A stretch of 64,000 bases of DNA, from positions 5,305,001-5,369,000 of the forward strand of contig NC_084899.1 in assembly GCF_958979055.1 (NCBI RefSeq), in the 5' to 3' direction. The stretch's first letter is position 1. Each line of letters begins with the position of its first letter. The notes beneath the pieces were generated by a model. The model saw nothing but the letters and a program-made list of their open reading frames with translations. It did not search any database and was not told the origin of the DNA. This DNA comes from Alnus glutinosa. Taxonomy: Eukaryota; Streptophyta; Magnoliopsida; Fagales; Betulaceae. A program made the position numbers and the translations under genes. Below, one piece after another: positions 48,467-60,940 of this stretch.

Positions 48467-51400
48467 ATGGCGGTTGTGGAAGAAGTGAGAGTGGAAGAGG
48501 CAGAGTACGAGAGCGCTTCGGAGGAGGAGGCGGTGTTGCACTGGACAATGCGGAGAAGAGAAGCGAGCGACGACGACGAAGATAGCGAAGGAGAGGAAGA
48601 GAGAGAAAGGTATCGGATGATTGGGATAGGTGGCGACCACGAATCGGACGCTCTAGGTGGAGCACCGGAGGACAGCGTCGAAGTGTCTTATATAGACGAG
48701 CTTGCAGAAGAAATGGAAGAAGAGGTCAAGCGTGACGAGCAAGATGGTGAAGGTGGAGTTTCAGAGGTGGTGTTCGGAAAGTATAACATGCACTGCGATA
48801 GGTATAGAGGTAGCCGCCGTGGCCAGCGCAGGTACTGTAATTTGTTTTTCTTGAATTTTCATTGATTCTATTGTATTAATATGCGCGCGCGCGTGTGGAT
48901 CTATGTATTTGTTACATTTGGATGTTACTCTTTCTGTGGTTGATACGGAGTTGATGTTGCTGTTTGTAGGGTTTATAATGCTTTATACTTTGAAGGGATT
49001 GGAGTCGGTACAAGTAATTGATCTTTTTGCGTAGTTGATTATTTAGAGTTTCCTTTTCTCTTCATGTCCAATTATATGCATATAATGATGTGATGCGAGG
49101 GACTGTTGGTTTCAGAGATGAGAAAGCAATTGATGCCATCTAATTGGAGTAATTGTGATATAATAATGTGTTTCAAGTCTTAAGCTAGATTTATGTATGC
49201 GGCAACCTTATTAATATTGTAAATAATACTCCATTATTATATTGTGTGGTAGCTCAATTTTTGCCATTTGTTTATATATGACGCTTTGGTTCTTCAGCCC
49301 CCTTTCTTAAATTGATCAAGAGTTGTGATGTAGTTAGCACTGGGTTTTCTCTCATCGAATATGTGATTTTCTGAAATGATAACTTTTGAGGGCAGCCATG
49401 TGATTTTCAAGTAAGATGACATGCTTTATGTGAGTTGACCTGTTAAATTTAATGCTTAATAAGACTGTTCCTTTGGCATTACTTTGAGTCGTATGCCTCT
49501 TTTCCTGATATAATTGCGGATCCTACATTCTTCACTCATGTAATGTCCGAGTTTTGGGGAACTTATTTGATGGTTAATGTTGATTGCCATCATAATGATA
49601 GGAACCACTTGGAAAAAAAACAAGTCAGGGACAGAGACATCAATCTGGTAGGAAGCATTGTGTAAGATACAGGGATGCACATGAAGAAGTGTCTCCATAT
49701 CTCACATTTTTCTTTTCTAATAAGCTCATCACTTTTTGTTCTTCTTTTTTGGTTGCCAACCACTTTTGCTTCCTTGTGTAATATGTGGCTGAAAAATATT
49801 TGTGTTTTGTTCAGGAGTACTCATGGTGGAAGGGATTTGTGGAAATCGGAAGATGAAATAAAGTGGAAACATGACAAGTATGAACAGATGACTCTGCAAG
49901 CACACAATAAGGAAGTTATTATTTTCTTGAAATTCCGTCTACATGCTGAATACTGTTTTTCTATTTCCCGATTCTTTATAATTTGAGGTTGAGATTTTAA
50001 ACACACTCACACAGAGACAAAACATGTGTTGTTTTGTAAATTAAATTGCAATTATGAATATTCCCTGATGACACTTTCTCTGAAAATATTCTCAGGGTAG
50101 GTGGATTCCTAAGGGTCCCCATCAAGGATACAGTAAGGATCAAAGCAAAGGCCGCGAGTACATTAAAGCAAACCAGTCTAGGTGCCCCAACAACCTTGTA
50201 AATCAAAATGAATTCTTTACTGTAAGGGGGAGAGGGCCTGTAAGGTATAAACCTGATATGAAGAGTAACAATGTGAGAATTGTCAGGGGGAGAGGGCCTG
50301 TAAGGTATAGACCTTTTCTGAAGAGTAACGATGCAGTCACTCCAACAATGTACAAAAGGTAAGTTGACAATTCGGAAGTACATAAATTTATATTCAAAGC
50401 CATCCTTTGCATTTATAGTATTTTGTTAATTGCTTTTCTTTCAGATCTGGAAAGTCCGTGGGAAGTGCTTCAAATACTAGTTCATCCAAAATATCATCAC
50501 ACACTTCAAGTATACAATCTGATTCACTCGCTGCAAAGAAACATATTTCGGCATTGTCTTTGTGTTCTGCTTCACCTCAGTTTGATGCTGTGAGTTCTTC
50601 TAGGCATGAGAAGTCTGGGAAACAGAAAACACATGTACAAGGTGGGAGAATCAATATATTTCAGTTGACTTCTGTACCACTGAAGGATAATAAACAGTTC
50701 AAAACATTTCTGCAAGGGAAGACTCTAGCTGTTTCTGTTGACCTGGACAGGCTTTGCATTGAAGATTCCACTCAGCCAGTTGCTGGCAATTATTTGACCA
50801 ATCTGCCTTTGTGGTCACCAATGGCCCACCCAGGATACACAGCTAAATCTCCCCAGATGAAGGGTCAGAGAAGGGGTTTATCTCTCTTAACAACGAATTC
50901 TCATCTGTCAAACCCATCTTCTAACCAAGTTAAAAGAGTTCATCAGCCAGGACGGCCCTCTGTTGCTCGACAAAGGCCTACTGAAGGCATAGTTCAACCT
51001 CCTCCAAGGCTTTATACTCAGCAGTTACGTTTGTGTCCTAGGATTGGATCTCAAGCATCATCTACGCATTTGTCACCAGATTCATCTGAAGCATTGAAGT
51101 TGGATCCTCTACCAAAATCAGGTAAATCAAGAGTTGCATTAGTTGAAAAAGACAGTGGTGCAGTTCAACCAAATGGAAGAGTTTCCTTCCAATATGATGG
51201 GACTCTTGGCAGTCAGAACACTGCTGCCACTCCAGCACTTCTGCCTGGTATATCACTTTCTTTTTCTTTTTTGGCACTGAGAGGAGTATCGAGTTGGCTT
51301 CTTATCATTGTAGCAGAAGTTAGAGTTACTAATGTCATGGTGCCTTATTGTATCATCACTACAACTATTTTGGGTGCAAATACCTACTTGATGTGTATTA

Positions 51401-54400
51401 CTACTACTACCGGAAGTAGTTAGCTTATTGTCTGAGTTTTTTATTATGGGAGGATTACTAGTGAGGCTTCGGCTGGGTACCCATAAGTATTGTGGCATTA
51501 TTCCTCTAACTGCAAATAGTTGTTTTGTTTTGCTTGTCAGTAGCAAGAGCAAACGCCTTAGCAAGTGCAGTTGCTGAAGCACTGGGGGAGAGTGAGAGAG
51601 AAGAGAGAGAGAGTCGCCTCTGTGAATGTAGTTACCGTTGGATGGTGGATGTGTTTCTGAAGTTATTATCATGGATTTTCATTCATTTGAGTTTGAATGC
51701 TTGAAAATGCAGTTATGCAACCTGGGGGTCTGCATCATGGCAGTCTTGCTGATCCTGCTACTGTTATGACTTTCACTGGATATGTTGGCCAATCCCAAGT
51801 TGGAATTGGAAATCCTGAGATGACATGGTATTTTATTTCGTCTTGCCTGTAGATGCATTGAGGCTCTAGGAAGTTCAGGTGGACTTTTGAATAACTAACT
51901 TGTTGAGGTCGAGATTTATTTTCACTAGGCAATACTAGTTTGGAAGTTCTGTTACTATATATACTTAATTAACTGAATTACAAGAAGACCATTCGCAGCT
52001 GTTCTAGCAGTAATGCGCATGTAAGGGTGGGTGTGGCTGGGAGATTAACGGAAATGAAGATAAAATGTGCATCTGTTTTGGAGGGCAGCTCCTCTTATAA
52101 GATACCAATCCTTACTTGTTATGATTAGTGGGTTCTTTCTGGCTGTTGTAATCACTTGTTGATTTGAGTTTATACATCATTTCAAGATTGTGAAAAATAA
52201 AAAAATAAAATAAAAGAAGGAATTCCTTTATTTGATGCTAAAGGTATTGTGCTTCTAATGTTACCTCTATCATCAAAGAGAGTCCCTAAATTTACCAGTA
52301 CATTGTATCAAATATCTCCTATGTCAAGCATCTTGTCGTACTAATGAAAAGGGCGATTTGGCTAAGTAGGATTAGAATAACTTTTTGCAGAACGAAGGGT
52401 TGTCCTATGTTTGTTTCATTTGGTGTTGCTCTACATTAAGAAAACGAGTTGGCGGATTGGAAAGATGGCAATATAATTAAATATAAAAAGGAAAATCTTG
52501 ACAAGCCTAATAATGTTATTTCAGAATAGTGAAAAGTGGAAAATCTTCCCAGGTTTTTAAGTTTCTGTTTTTCATTTTACATCATATTGCCGAGTAATTT
52601 TTTCAGTCTCCAGTTAATACGGTTAAATACTTGGAAACGCTGCTCATAGTATATGTTTTTTTTTTTTTTTTGTAAGTACGTAATATATGTTCCTATTTCC
52701 TTAGAACACAAATAAAACTAGCTGAAACTTTGAAAACTAGGTTCATTTTAACGGAGTAATGCACATAAATGTTAATGAAAATTTTTATGGTTCAGATTTA
52801 GCTTGTTGAAATCAGATCCCTGAGATGATCTCTAGTGACTAATTGAGGATTTGTTAAGTTGAAATGAGTTGCAGAAATCATTTGTGCTTTTTGTTTTTGT
52901 ACCTTAATGTGTTCATTATTTAGTATTTACCAAAGAAGTGTTCATTTTTTAGGCTTTGTTGTATATGTAAGTATAAGCATCCTAATAATTGAGCGAGTTC
53001 TATCCAGGTTACTGGTCTCCACAGGTGCTGCTGGAACTCTAGGTGCTGCATATCGTACTCCCTATGTTACTCTCAATGATGGTTATCGTGCTCATTCCTT
53101 GGGACAGTTGTCTCCTGTTGGTGTCTCTAGGTCAGTAATACTGCAGGCTTCCATGTATCCAAGTATTTCAACAGCTAGATTAAAATTTTAATGTAAAATA
53201 CACACACGTGAGCATATGACCTCTTTCTTTCCTGCTTGAAACTCCTTGAATTACGTTATTGAATATTCACCTATTTTCCTGTAAGAGATTGTCACTTATC
53301 TCCACTGTCACAAATTGAAATTCTTTGCTGCACTCACTTTGATTACAATCAAGGATCTACACAATGAGAAACCTGTTGTCGAGGCTTGAATAATTAAAGA
53401 TAATGAGGGGATAAATTGAGATTTAATAATCTTCGATAAAAAGAAGAAGAAGAAAGACTGCTTAGAGCTTAATTCTGTTTGGCTTGTTGTTTTAATTTGG
53501 TTCGTTCAAGTCATGGAAGGGTTTTTAGGCAATTGGTTTCTGTTAAATCACCACTTATCCCAAAAGTTTAACCTGATTGAAAATTGTTAATTTAATCATT
53601 TAATTTATATTCCAACACCCCCCCTAACGTGTGGGCTTAAACTCTCCCTTAATTAATGAGACGAATATTTAATTGAAATGGGAGGTGAAGGACGAAGACA
53701 AGGTTCGAACTCAGGAATTTTGTTCTGATGCCATGTTAAATCACTACTTATCCCAAAAGCTTAAGCTGATAGAAAATTGTTAATTTAATCATTTAAATTT
53801 ATAGTCTAACAGTTTCATACAATTAAGTCATAAATTTTCGCTATGCTCTTTCATGCATGATTGTGCATAAAACATTCTTTCCATCTGGCAAATAGGTGCT
53901 ATTGTTTGCATTGGAATGAGACATTGCTGTTATTATGTTCATAAACTTAAACCATCCTTTTGTTTATGCAACTTGACATGCTGGAGATAAGAATCTTGGC
54001 ATCTTCAAATATGCCATTTTCTATATTGAGTTTCTTTTACTTTTGCATTCTCTTGAATCTAACTCTTGCATTGTGCGTAACTTATAGGTTCTTTTAATTT
54101 GTCAATAAAATTTTGTGGCCTGCTGTTATTTATTTATTTATTTTGGTGATATCAGTAGTGCTTTATTTTTCTGAAGCACCCTTCCCTATCTTACTGAACA
54201 ACTTCTGTTGATATCTCTTATTTATATTTGATGTAGAACCTGATCTGTTAGTTTTTTGTGCAGAAATATAGCAGGTACAGACAAACCTAGTAATGGCAAT
54301 AGGCCTCCAGATAGAAGTGGTCAGTTTCGATATGTTTTTGTTTTGGGTATGCACAAAATGCTTCTTGGATTGTCTGTCATTGTATTCTCTTGGTTGACAT

Positions 54401-54565
54401 TGGAAATTTTAACTGCAGAACTTTTCAGTAAAGAATTTGTGTTTGTGTATGTGCGTGTGTGCACCTCTCTCTGAGCATGTTGACATATGTGTTGCAACCC
54501 CTTATTTTTTGTATCCATGACACAGATATTCACAGATGAACTTTAACCAGGAAGTGAATATATAA
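48467..54565 (+). CDS. CASC3/MLN51 (Barentsz) homologue, exon junction complex factor
   Basis: Exons: 48467-48831, 49815-49914, 50096-50358, 50445-51247, 51541-51627, 51713-51827, 53008-53130, 54264-54319, a mini-exon from 54419 to about 54446, and 54526-54565; about 659 residues. All joins are in phase with GT-AG ends. The N-terminal 120 residues are very acidic (Glu/Asp-rich). Then comes the Btz/SELOR region across exons 1-3: FGKYNMHCDRYRG, GSRRGQRR, GGRDLWKSEDEIKWKHDKY. In animals this region binds eIF4AIII and RNA in the exon junction complex, affecting mRNA localisation and quality control. Exon 3 has a tandem RGRGPVRY motif. The rest is Ser/Pro/Gln-rich, with a C-terminal GYVGQSQVGIGNPEMTW and GAAGTLGAAY resembling plant members. 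Exon 5 and the end of the mini-exon are the least certain parts; ending the latter at 54440 would also keep the frame. Confidence 0.88.
50221..50340 (+). repeat. 60-bp tandem duplication in MLN51 exon 3
   Basis: Bases 50221-50280 and 50281-50340 align without gaps and share AGGGGGAGAGGGCCTGTAAG and GAAGAGTAAC blocks. Each copy encodes a VRGRGPVRY-x-P-x2-KSN unit of 20 residues, so the duplication is exactly in frame. Confidence 0.95.
53541..53811 (-). mobile_element. TRIM (miniature LTR retrotransposon), complete
   Basis: Direct repeats at 53541-53617 and 53734-53811 (77 and 78 bases) start TGTTAAATCAC and end CTAACA or CCAACA. Perfect GTTTC target duplications lie at 53536-53540 and 53812-53816. 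On the minus strand the 5' LTR is followed at once by TGGCATCAGAACA, a primer-binding site for initiator Met tRNA (usual form TGGTATCAGAGC). A polypurine tract (TTAGGGGGGG) directly precedes the 3' LTR. Total 271 bases with no coding region, so it depends on other elements' proteins. It lies in intron 7 of the MLN51-type gene, in antisense orientation. Confidence 0.92.
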
Positions 54566-56888
54566 TCAGGTGAGTATGGTGTTGATTTTTGCAAATTTAA
54601 TTTTGGGTTGATCGACTTCTGTAAATTTCCAAGATCTTACAATTTATGATATGTCAAACCTTCTTAGGTGAGAGTTTTTGTTCTAAGGTTGTCTGTGTGA
54701 TCCTTTTAGAGGTAATTTATACGTGTTAAACCGTTGAGCTGTGTAGAAAGCATGGTCTAATAAATTTGGATTCTACTTTTTTTCTAGGGTTAGGATTTGA
54801 AGGAAGGTGGGAGGTATACTCACACCAATCGGACGTGTCTTTGGGACTGGATTTTAAAAAAGGGAACTGTTTTATGCTAAATGTGGTATAACTCTGTTTC
54901 CCTGCAAATATCACGGTTCAAATTTTGAGTGGTAGTTCTGCATCAACTTCGCCAATCAAAACAATGCACATTCTTTTCACAATTGCAAAGATTTAATTTC
55001 TTTAGATTTATTAGAATTATAGATTTGACATGGCTCAACATCAGTGCATGCACACCTCAACATGTTCTTTTGCACCGTCTACATTTGAAGAAACTATATC
55101 AATTTGGATGCTTGGTCACACATGATAAGGGGGCTTCATTATTTGAAAGCTGTTATTAGCCGAGTCAACTCTTGGTTGCTGGATTTTGGATTTTTATGAA
55201 CTTTTCAATTGCAAAGTTTTCATATTTTTCCCTTATAGACTCAAATACTGCTCCATATGCCTAAATCTGTATTGTTTTAATGTTTTGTTCATGCAGCTAT
55301 ACAAGAAATGCCTACACCATGATGTAGTTAAAATAGCAGAACCATGGTTGAATTGGCGAGCAATTTCAGCTTCATAGATGGCAATTCCTCTGATTAATGT
55401 TCCCTGTGCAGCGAATATGGATTTAAAACCCTATAATCCTTTTGAAAGATATATAGAAAAAGAACCAAACGTACAGTTCTCACTTCTTGAAAATTTGAAA
55501 TGGTCTTAAAACTTTCTGATGCTGTCGCCGCATAAATATCTTTTGGTGCTTAAGATTTAAACTTGTGCATGAAAATGGCTTAATTGTGTTTGTGATTTTG
55601 TGGGATTGCAGCCAATCTATTATGCAATCACTTTTATTATATATATATATATATAAAAAAAAAGCATTGATCGGTTGCTTTGGCTCTTACAAAAATTGTA
55701 CTGAATTCTCTACTGAACGAGTGTCTGGCTGTCTTCATTATTTTATCAACCTGGCATCGTGGTACATTAATTCAATAAACATGCTTGCGAAGCATCATGC
55801 GCTATTGTCTGTTTGCTTTCAGTGCGCAAGTCTTCTGGGGACTGAACAAGCAAAGACGCGGGCACCGACGGGCCAACATACAGTGCCTCTCTAGAGAATG
55901 AATGATATTTTGTGGTTAAAATGAATGTTATCGCAATGAATTAGGTCATGTGCCCTTAATTTAAATATTCTCCTTTGGAAAAAAAGAAGAAAAAGTTATA
56001 TATATATATATAGAAATGTGGAGCCAGCCAAATAGTGTATTCCATGATATTAGAGGAGGATCCTACTCCCTAGCAAAGAGAACAGGAGTTCATTTGTCTC
56101 TAATCAGCACCTTCCCTGTTTCTCTTTTGGTGGATCTATCTGGGGGACTACCAATTACAGCTTGCCACACGTTGTTGTCATCACTGTCGTTTTCTACCAA
56201 ATCTGAAGTGCTCCATGCACTATGAGTAATGTAGTGTAGTGTAGTGTAGTACAGTTGGCCATGAACAAAAAACCCGAGAGGAGCTGCCCCCTTCACCTTT
56301 TTGGCCGAGTCATTCACATTATTATTCAAATGGACACCCACATGAGACTCTTGCATTAATCCAACTTTTATTGTTGCAGAGCCAATGTCATGTGACCCAT
56401 CCGTGCCTAACATGACTTCACTGCTGCCTTTTCAAACATTCGTCTCCTTCTTCCCTTAGAAGTTAGAAGGAAGGAACCATCATCACATGGACCAACCTGT
56501 AGAAGAAATACCCATTAATTAACAGAATCATTCAATCATCTAATAATTCAATAACACTTGTACGCTCATGGCCTTCAATAATTCAAACCCTCCTGCCCCA
56601 TTGCCACTTTTATATTCAAGGCAAGGACACAATATGTCAACTGCCTCTATTCTCTTCCTGTTTTCAATTATCATTCTATCCATTTCTCCACTCCAAAGGT
56701 TACTTAAGGATACTATTCTAACTCACAGGGTTTAAACGGTTGAGAAAAGTTCTACCAAATGTTTGATTATTTCTACGTTGGGTTACCAAATATTCCTTAT
56801 TTCTCATCTTTTCTTCTTAACCTTTTCTCATGCTCATTCATCCAAATTCCAATCTCATCTTTAAATATTCTTTTCCTCAATCTTGGGC
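54566..56888. other. MLN51 3' flank and intergenic DNA
   Basis: No recognised gene. Short simple repeats are present: TA units near 55640-55655 and 55996-56012 and a GTAGT pentamer run at about 56230-56250. A minus-strand open frame at 56090-56413 (107 codons) resembles nothing I know. Confidence 0.4.
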
Positions 56889-57257
56889 TTACCCATCACC
56901 ACATGTCATAAAGTTCAGTGTTATCCCTTTCCTCCATCGGAGACCATCACTCCCTTTTCTTGCTCTCTTCACCTCTTTTCTTATCAAATAGGCTTTCGTT
57001 GCTTTAAATGCATTTTGGGCTTCTTCAATCAGCAGAGCAGTCACATGAGAGACACACTTGTACTCAACTGCTAATCTCACATGAAGTTCCTCCTCTAGAG
57101 CTTTTGTAGCATGTATGGTAGAATTGTCTTCTCTCTTTTTGCAGTTCATCACATGACCAAATCTAGTTGAAGTGATCACGGTTAAGAGTGGCTTTTTTGG
57201 GTTATACTGACTCCCCCCCCCCCAAAAAAAAAAAACCCGTCTACATTTCTTGACCAA
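56889..57257 (-). other. Unrecognised open frame, coding-like composition
   Basis: A 122-codon minus-strand frame. Its middle part (about 56889-57130) contains ALEEELHVRLAVEYKC and AQNAFKATKAYLIRKEVKR, a charged, helix-prone, protein-like text that is unusual for AT-rich chance frames here. The first 20 residues come from C and A homopolymers and are not credible. There is no obvious start, promoter or partner exon, and I do not recognise the family. It could be a fragment of a captured or dead gene. Confidence 0.25.
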
Positions 57258-57273
57258 TTGATTATATTATTAT

Positions 57274-57281
57274 TATATATA
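57274..57281 (+). promoter_or_regulatory. Candidate TATA box of the HMA-domain gene
   Basis: TATATATA about 270 bases before the ATG at 57553, followed by a CT-rich leader (57318-57395). Judged on position and composition only. Confidence 0.3.
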
Positions 57282-57552
57282 GTGACTAGTGGTCTTGGCT
57301 GTTTTTCTTCTTCGTAGACTTCATTGGGCTCTGTTCTACTTTTGTCTTCCCCAATGAATATTTGACCTTTTGGCTCCTCTCTCTCTCTCTCTATCCACCC
57401 ATATATGAATATTCTTTTCATATTGGTCTGCCTTGAGCTTCACATCACTGAAGTAGTTGGTTAATTAGTTGGGAAGATTTTGATTTCTTATGTGGGGAGA
57501 TTCCGTTTAGCTTCAGATTTGTCTCAGTGAGTGAGATCACTTCTAGTTGAAA

Positions 57553-58863
57553 ATGGGGAAGCTAAGCCTGGGCAGGGTGTTAGACTGTTTTTGTCTTTCT
57601 TCTTGCTCAAGCTCCTGCTTCTGCATGAACTCCATGGAAAACCAAGATGAGTTTGAGAAAAGGCCATTGATTGCAAGTGATAGAGGCCAGTTACTGAGAT
57701 TGAAAGATGTTGTTACTGGAAACCAGACCCTGGCTTTTCAATTGAAGCCCAAGGTAAGAAAAATCAGTTTTTGATAATATCCAAATATGGCAGAGCAATT
57801 TATTCATTTTTGGTCTGTTGATGAACTATGCAGATGGTGACGCTAAGGGTGTCCATGCACTGCAATGGCTGTGCAAGAAAAGTGGAGAAACATATCTCAA
57901 AGATGGAAGGTATGTAAATGGTAATTTTTTTTTTTTTTTATTTTTTTTCATTTCCATAAGATTAGCTATCAAACTTTTATTGAAACTATACTGTTAATTT
58001 CTTTGACAACATTTAATCATGTTATATTTTAAAAACTTGTTAATACATTGCTCCTTAATTAGCTCTCTTTCTTTCCCTTCCTTTTTGGACTAATGGACCT
58101 AAAGGTGAATGAAATTGATGCCCAAAGATGAACCAACTGGTATATGTCTAAAAAAGAAATATCAATCCGGTGAATAGGTTTTGTGTGTTTGTGTTTTGCA
58201 GTTTTTGACTGTGGGTAAAAACCCCATCAAATCATGGAAGCATATGAAAAGCACATTTAAATGCACAAAATGAGAGTGCTATTCTTCCCCATGTTAACCT
58301 TAATTTGGGGTGTGTGTATTTATAATAAAAGAGAAAACTATAATTTGTAATGTTCATTCTAAACTTTAGAAAGTTGCAACGTGGGGTTCTAATCTATCAA
58401 CCCCTTTCAGTTACCCATCTGTAAATTTTTTTTGTTAAATCTTATATGGAAGTAGCAAAAATGACAAGAATACTACTTCATCGAGTAATTTTTTTTTTTT
58501 TTTTTTTTAAAAAAATTAAATTAAATTAATAAGGGCATAATTACACTTTTTTAAATTTTAAAAGAGTATAATTAAAGTATTGGAAATATTACAAAATGGC
58601 ATGGTAGTTAATTAAAGGGAGTAATTGTAGTTATCCTACTAATTATAAATTAAAACGACCTTGCATGTTAATTTTTTTGCCTTAAAATTAAAACTGATAA
58701 TTAATTTCTTTCTTCCTTGATCTCCTCAAAAACAGGAGTGACCTCGTACAAAGTAGACTTGGAAAGCAAGACGGTGGTTGTTATCGGAGACATTCTTCCT
58801 TTCGAAGTGCTGGAGAGTGTGTCCAAGGTTAAAAATGCAGAGCTTTGGAATTCTCCATCTTGA
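57553..58863 (+). CDS. Heavy-metal-associated (HMA) domain protein, NaKR type
   Basis: Three exons in phase (57553-57753, 57834-57909, 58736-58863) encode 134 residues. The N-terminal 67 residues include a Cys/Ser-rich patch (CFCLSSCSSSCFC). Residues 68-131 form the HMA fold: MVTLRVSMHCNGCARKVEKH with metal-binding Cys 77 and Cys 80 (CxxC), then VTSYKVDLESKTVVVIGDI and SVSKVKNAELW. This second half resembles the SODIUM POTASSIUM ROOT DEFECTIVE (NaKR) group, whose Arabidopsis founder works in phloem and affects Na/K balance and flowering. The C-terminus (NSPS) has no CaaX box, so it is not an isoprenylated HIPP. A role in metal binding is strongly expected; the specific function is inference. 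Confidence 0.9.
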
Positions 58864-60479
58864 TGGACAACATTGTCCACCCCCACCAAATTCTCATTCC
58901 ACTCCCCATAACACAAAACGACGTTAAAACAAATGCTATGCATATGTATCTTTTTATATATATAGCTATCATCCATGCATATCCACTATATAATCCACAT
59001 GTCAATCTCCCATTTGTGGTCTTCTTCTACAGACGGGGAGAGGCCGGGGAATGTGAGGTCCATCCATGTACGCCTGAATATATGATAATTAATAGAAAAA
59101 TGTTATTTGTATATCTCTCATATATAGCTAGTCTCATGCATGCATGCACATTATTTCATGTGTATATATGCATGTCGATCTAAACACTTTTTTAAATAAA
59201 AAAAATATATTAACAAACCGAATCCTCCTTAATAAGATTTGCTTAGATTAATTGTATTCTTAACATGGCTTTGTTTGAAGTATTCTCAATTCTTCTAACG
59301 TAGTCTTATTCAGTCTGTCTTTGAAAATGTGTTGTGGTAATACTGTAGGGTTATAGTTCGAATTTAGACACTCTTTGCTTTGACATGTACAGCTAGCTTT
59401 GGACACGTTGAGACACAATCATCCATCGCACTTCTTTATCAGCACAACTATGCATATTTCAAATGAAACAGGTAATCCAAATCATAGATTGAATCAACTT
59501 GTCCTGCTGGCTGCGGGCAGATGATCAGCTGTGTGTGTGCCCTCTACAGCAAACAAAATAATCATCGTAATTCGTAAATGTTACCCCAAAATCCTGAATG
59601 GAATAAAAAATAATTATAATTATAATAATGATAAATCCTGAATGGAAGAAAGCTGAATAATTAAGGAGCAAATTAATTGCTATCAACATGGGGTTGTACG
59701 TGGGGCGGCTGCCACTGGCCCATGAACTATAATGGACGTCCTTTTCTGCATTATGCCGATACCCAACAAAATTTAGAGCTCATGCTCAATGGAATTAAAA
59801 ACACCGAAATTTCCCCTTTTGTTACCGTGGACAATAATAAATAATACAAAATTAAAAAAAGAGACGTAGAGAAAATTAAAATACAAATTTATGTGGTTCG
59901 ACAATGTGCCTTCATCTACAATAATGCGACTATATTTTAGTATATAATTTAGGGTTATAGCATATCATACTTATAAGAAGATTCTAATTGTACGGACGTA
60001 TTCTCTCCGTTACGTTTGCTTTGTTCCGCTCTAATAATTGGCCTCTATACTAGCATCGATCTCGTATTACCTTTTATGCCTGAAAGAGTATGAGCTACTT
60101 GTTCTAACCTCTCCGAATTGCTACATGAAAAATCAATATGAAAAATGAGAGAAGTACCGGGGGAGATCATGCCAAACAATGATTCTTGTAAACCAGTATT
60201 CATGAGTTGCTTTATTTCTTGTCATCCAGGTTAATTTTAAGGCTGTTTGTTACAGCTGCAAAGAGAGGAACAAGCCAGTTTCTAAGGCTTTTTAGTACCA
60301 AAGGATATACATGGTTTAAGGATGAGCTTAATCCAGTCACTAGTCAGTAACTTCAAGTTGCGAGAAACAATGTAAGTTAAGGCCTTGAGGGGCCATGGTG
60401 ATCACTATTGCCAAAAAAATCATGGGAATATATGACAATTAAAAATTGAGTGTTCCATTATTTCTGTAGCTATGCTACA
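58864..60479. other. Intergenic DNA
   Basis: First 300 or so bases are the likely 3' UTR of the HMA gene. The segment 59830-60230 has features of an LTR fragment (TTATGTGGTTCGACAATGTG) but no ends were found. No other gene seen. Confidence 0.4.
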
Positions 60480-60715
60480 TGTTAGAATATTTGATCAGAT
60501 TTGAATACGTTCAATTGATTCTAGATTTGATTGTAATCTCCTACTTTTTGGGTAATCAGATTTGATTGTATTCAAATCTGATTTGATATTATTTCTACAA
60601 ACTATTTTGTATTCTCTTCACCCGTCACAATTTTTTTATTTATATAAATAGAGACCATTTGTATTATAAATAATCGAGAAATAAGAGCAAAATGAAGCTA
60701 TTTTTTTTACTATTT
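60480..60715 (+). mobile_element. Probable Copia-type LTR fragment
   Basis: Starts TGTTAGAATATTTGATCAG, a common start of plant Copia LTRs. It holds paired AATCAGATTTGATTGTA and CAAATCTGATTTGAT blocks. About 170 bases in it has a promoter-like TATATAAATAGAGACC (about 60641-60656), followed by ATAAGAGCAAAATGAAGC. The right end was not identified and no internal region follows. Confidence 0.45.
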
Positions 60716-60801
60716 TATAGTGGTGGATGCAAGTATTTAACTCCAAACTGCCCGTAAAATTATTTGTCACAATTTTCTCTTTTTGTAGATCGAGATCAAT
60801 C

Positions 60802-60940
60802 TTTTTTTTTTTTTTTTTTTTAATTCTTTTTAATTGATAAATTACACAAGCATGCCTCCGATAAAACATAAACTCAAGACTTCACTCTCCATCTTACTAC
60901 AAAAGAAAAGAGGTACCTTTTGAGCTAAAGGTATTGGTGG
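60802..60940 (-). mobile_element. tRNA-derived SINE-like element, minus strand
   Basis: On the minus strand an A-box-like TTAGCTCAAAAGGTACC and a B-box-like AGTCTTGAGTTTAT are followed by an A run of about 20 (60802-60821). Confidence 0.45.

Noticed and set aside
51597..51672. Extending MLN51 exon 5 past 51627 into the following in-frame codons
   Set aside because: Possible in frame for some distance, but it runs to a stop before the next acceptor; ending at 51627 keeps phase with exon 6, although the region is Ser/Glu/Arg-rich and less certain.
56090..56413. A 107-codon minus-strand frame
   Set aside because: No recognisable motif, includes translation of a GTAGT pentamer run and lacks a partner exon.
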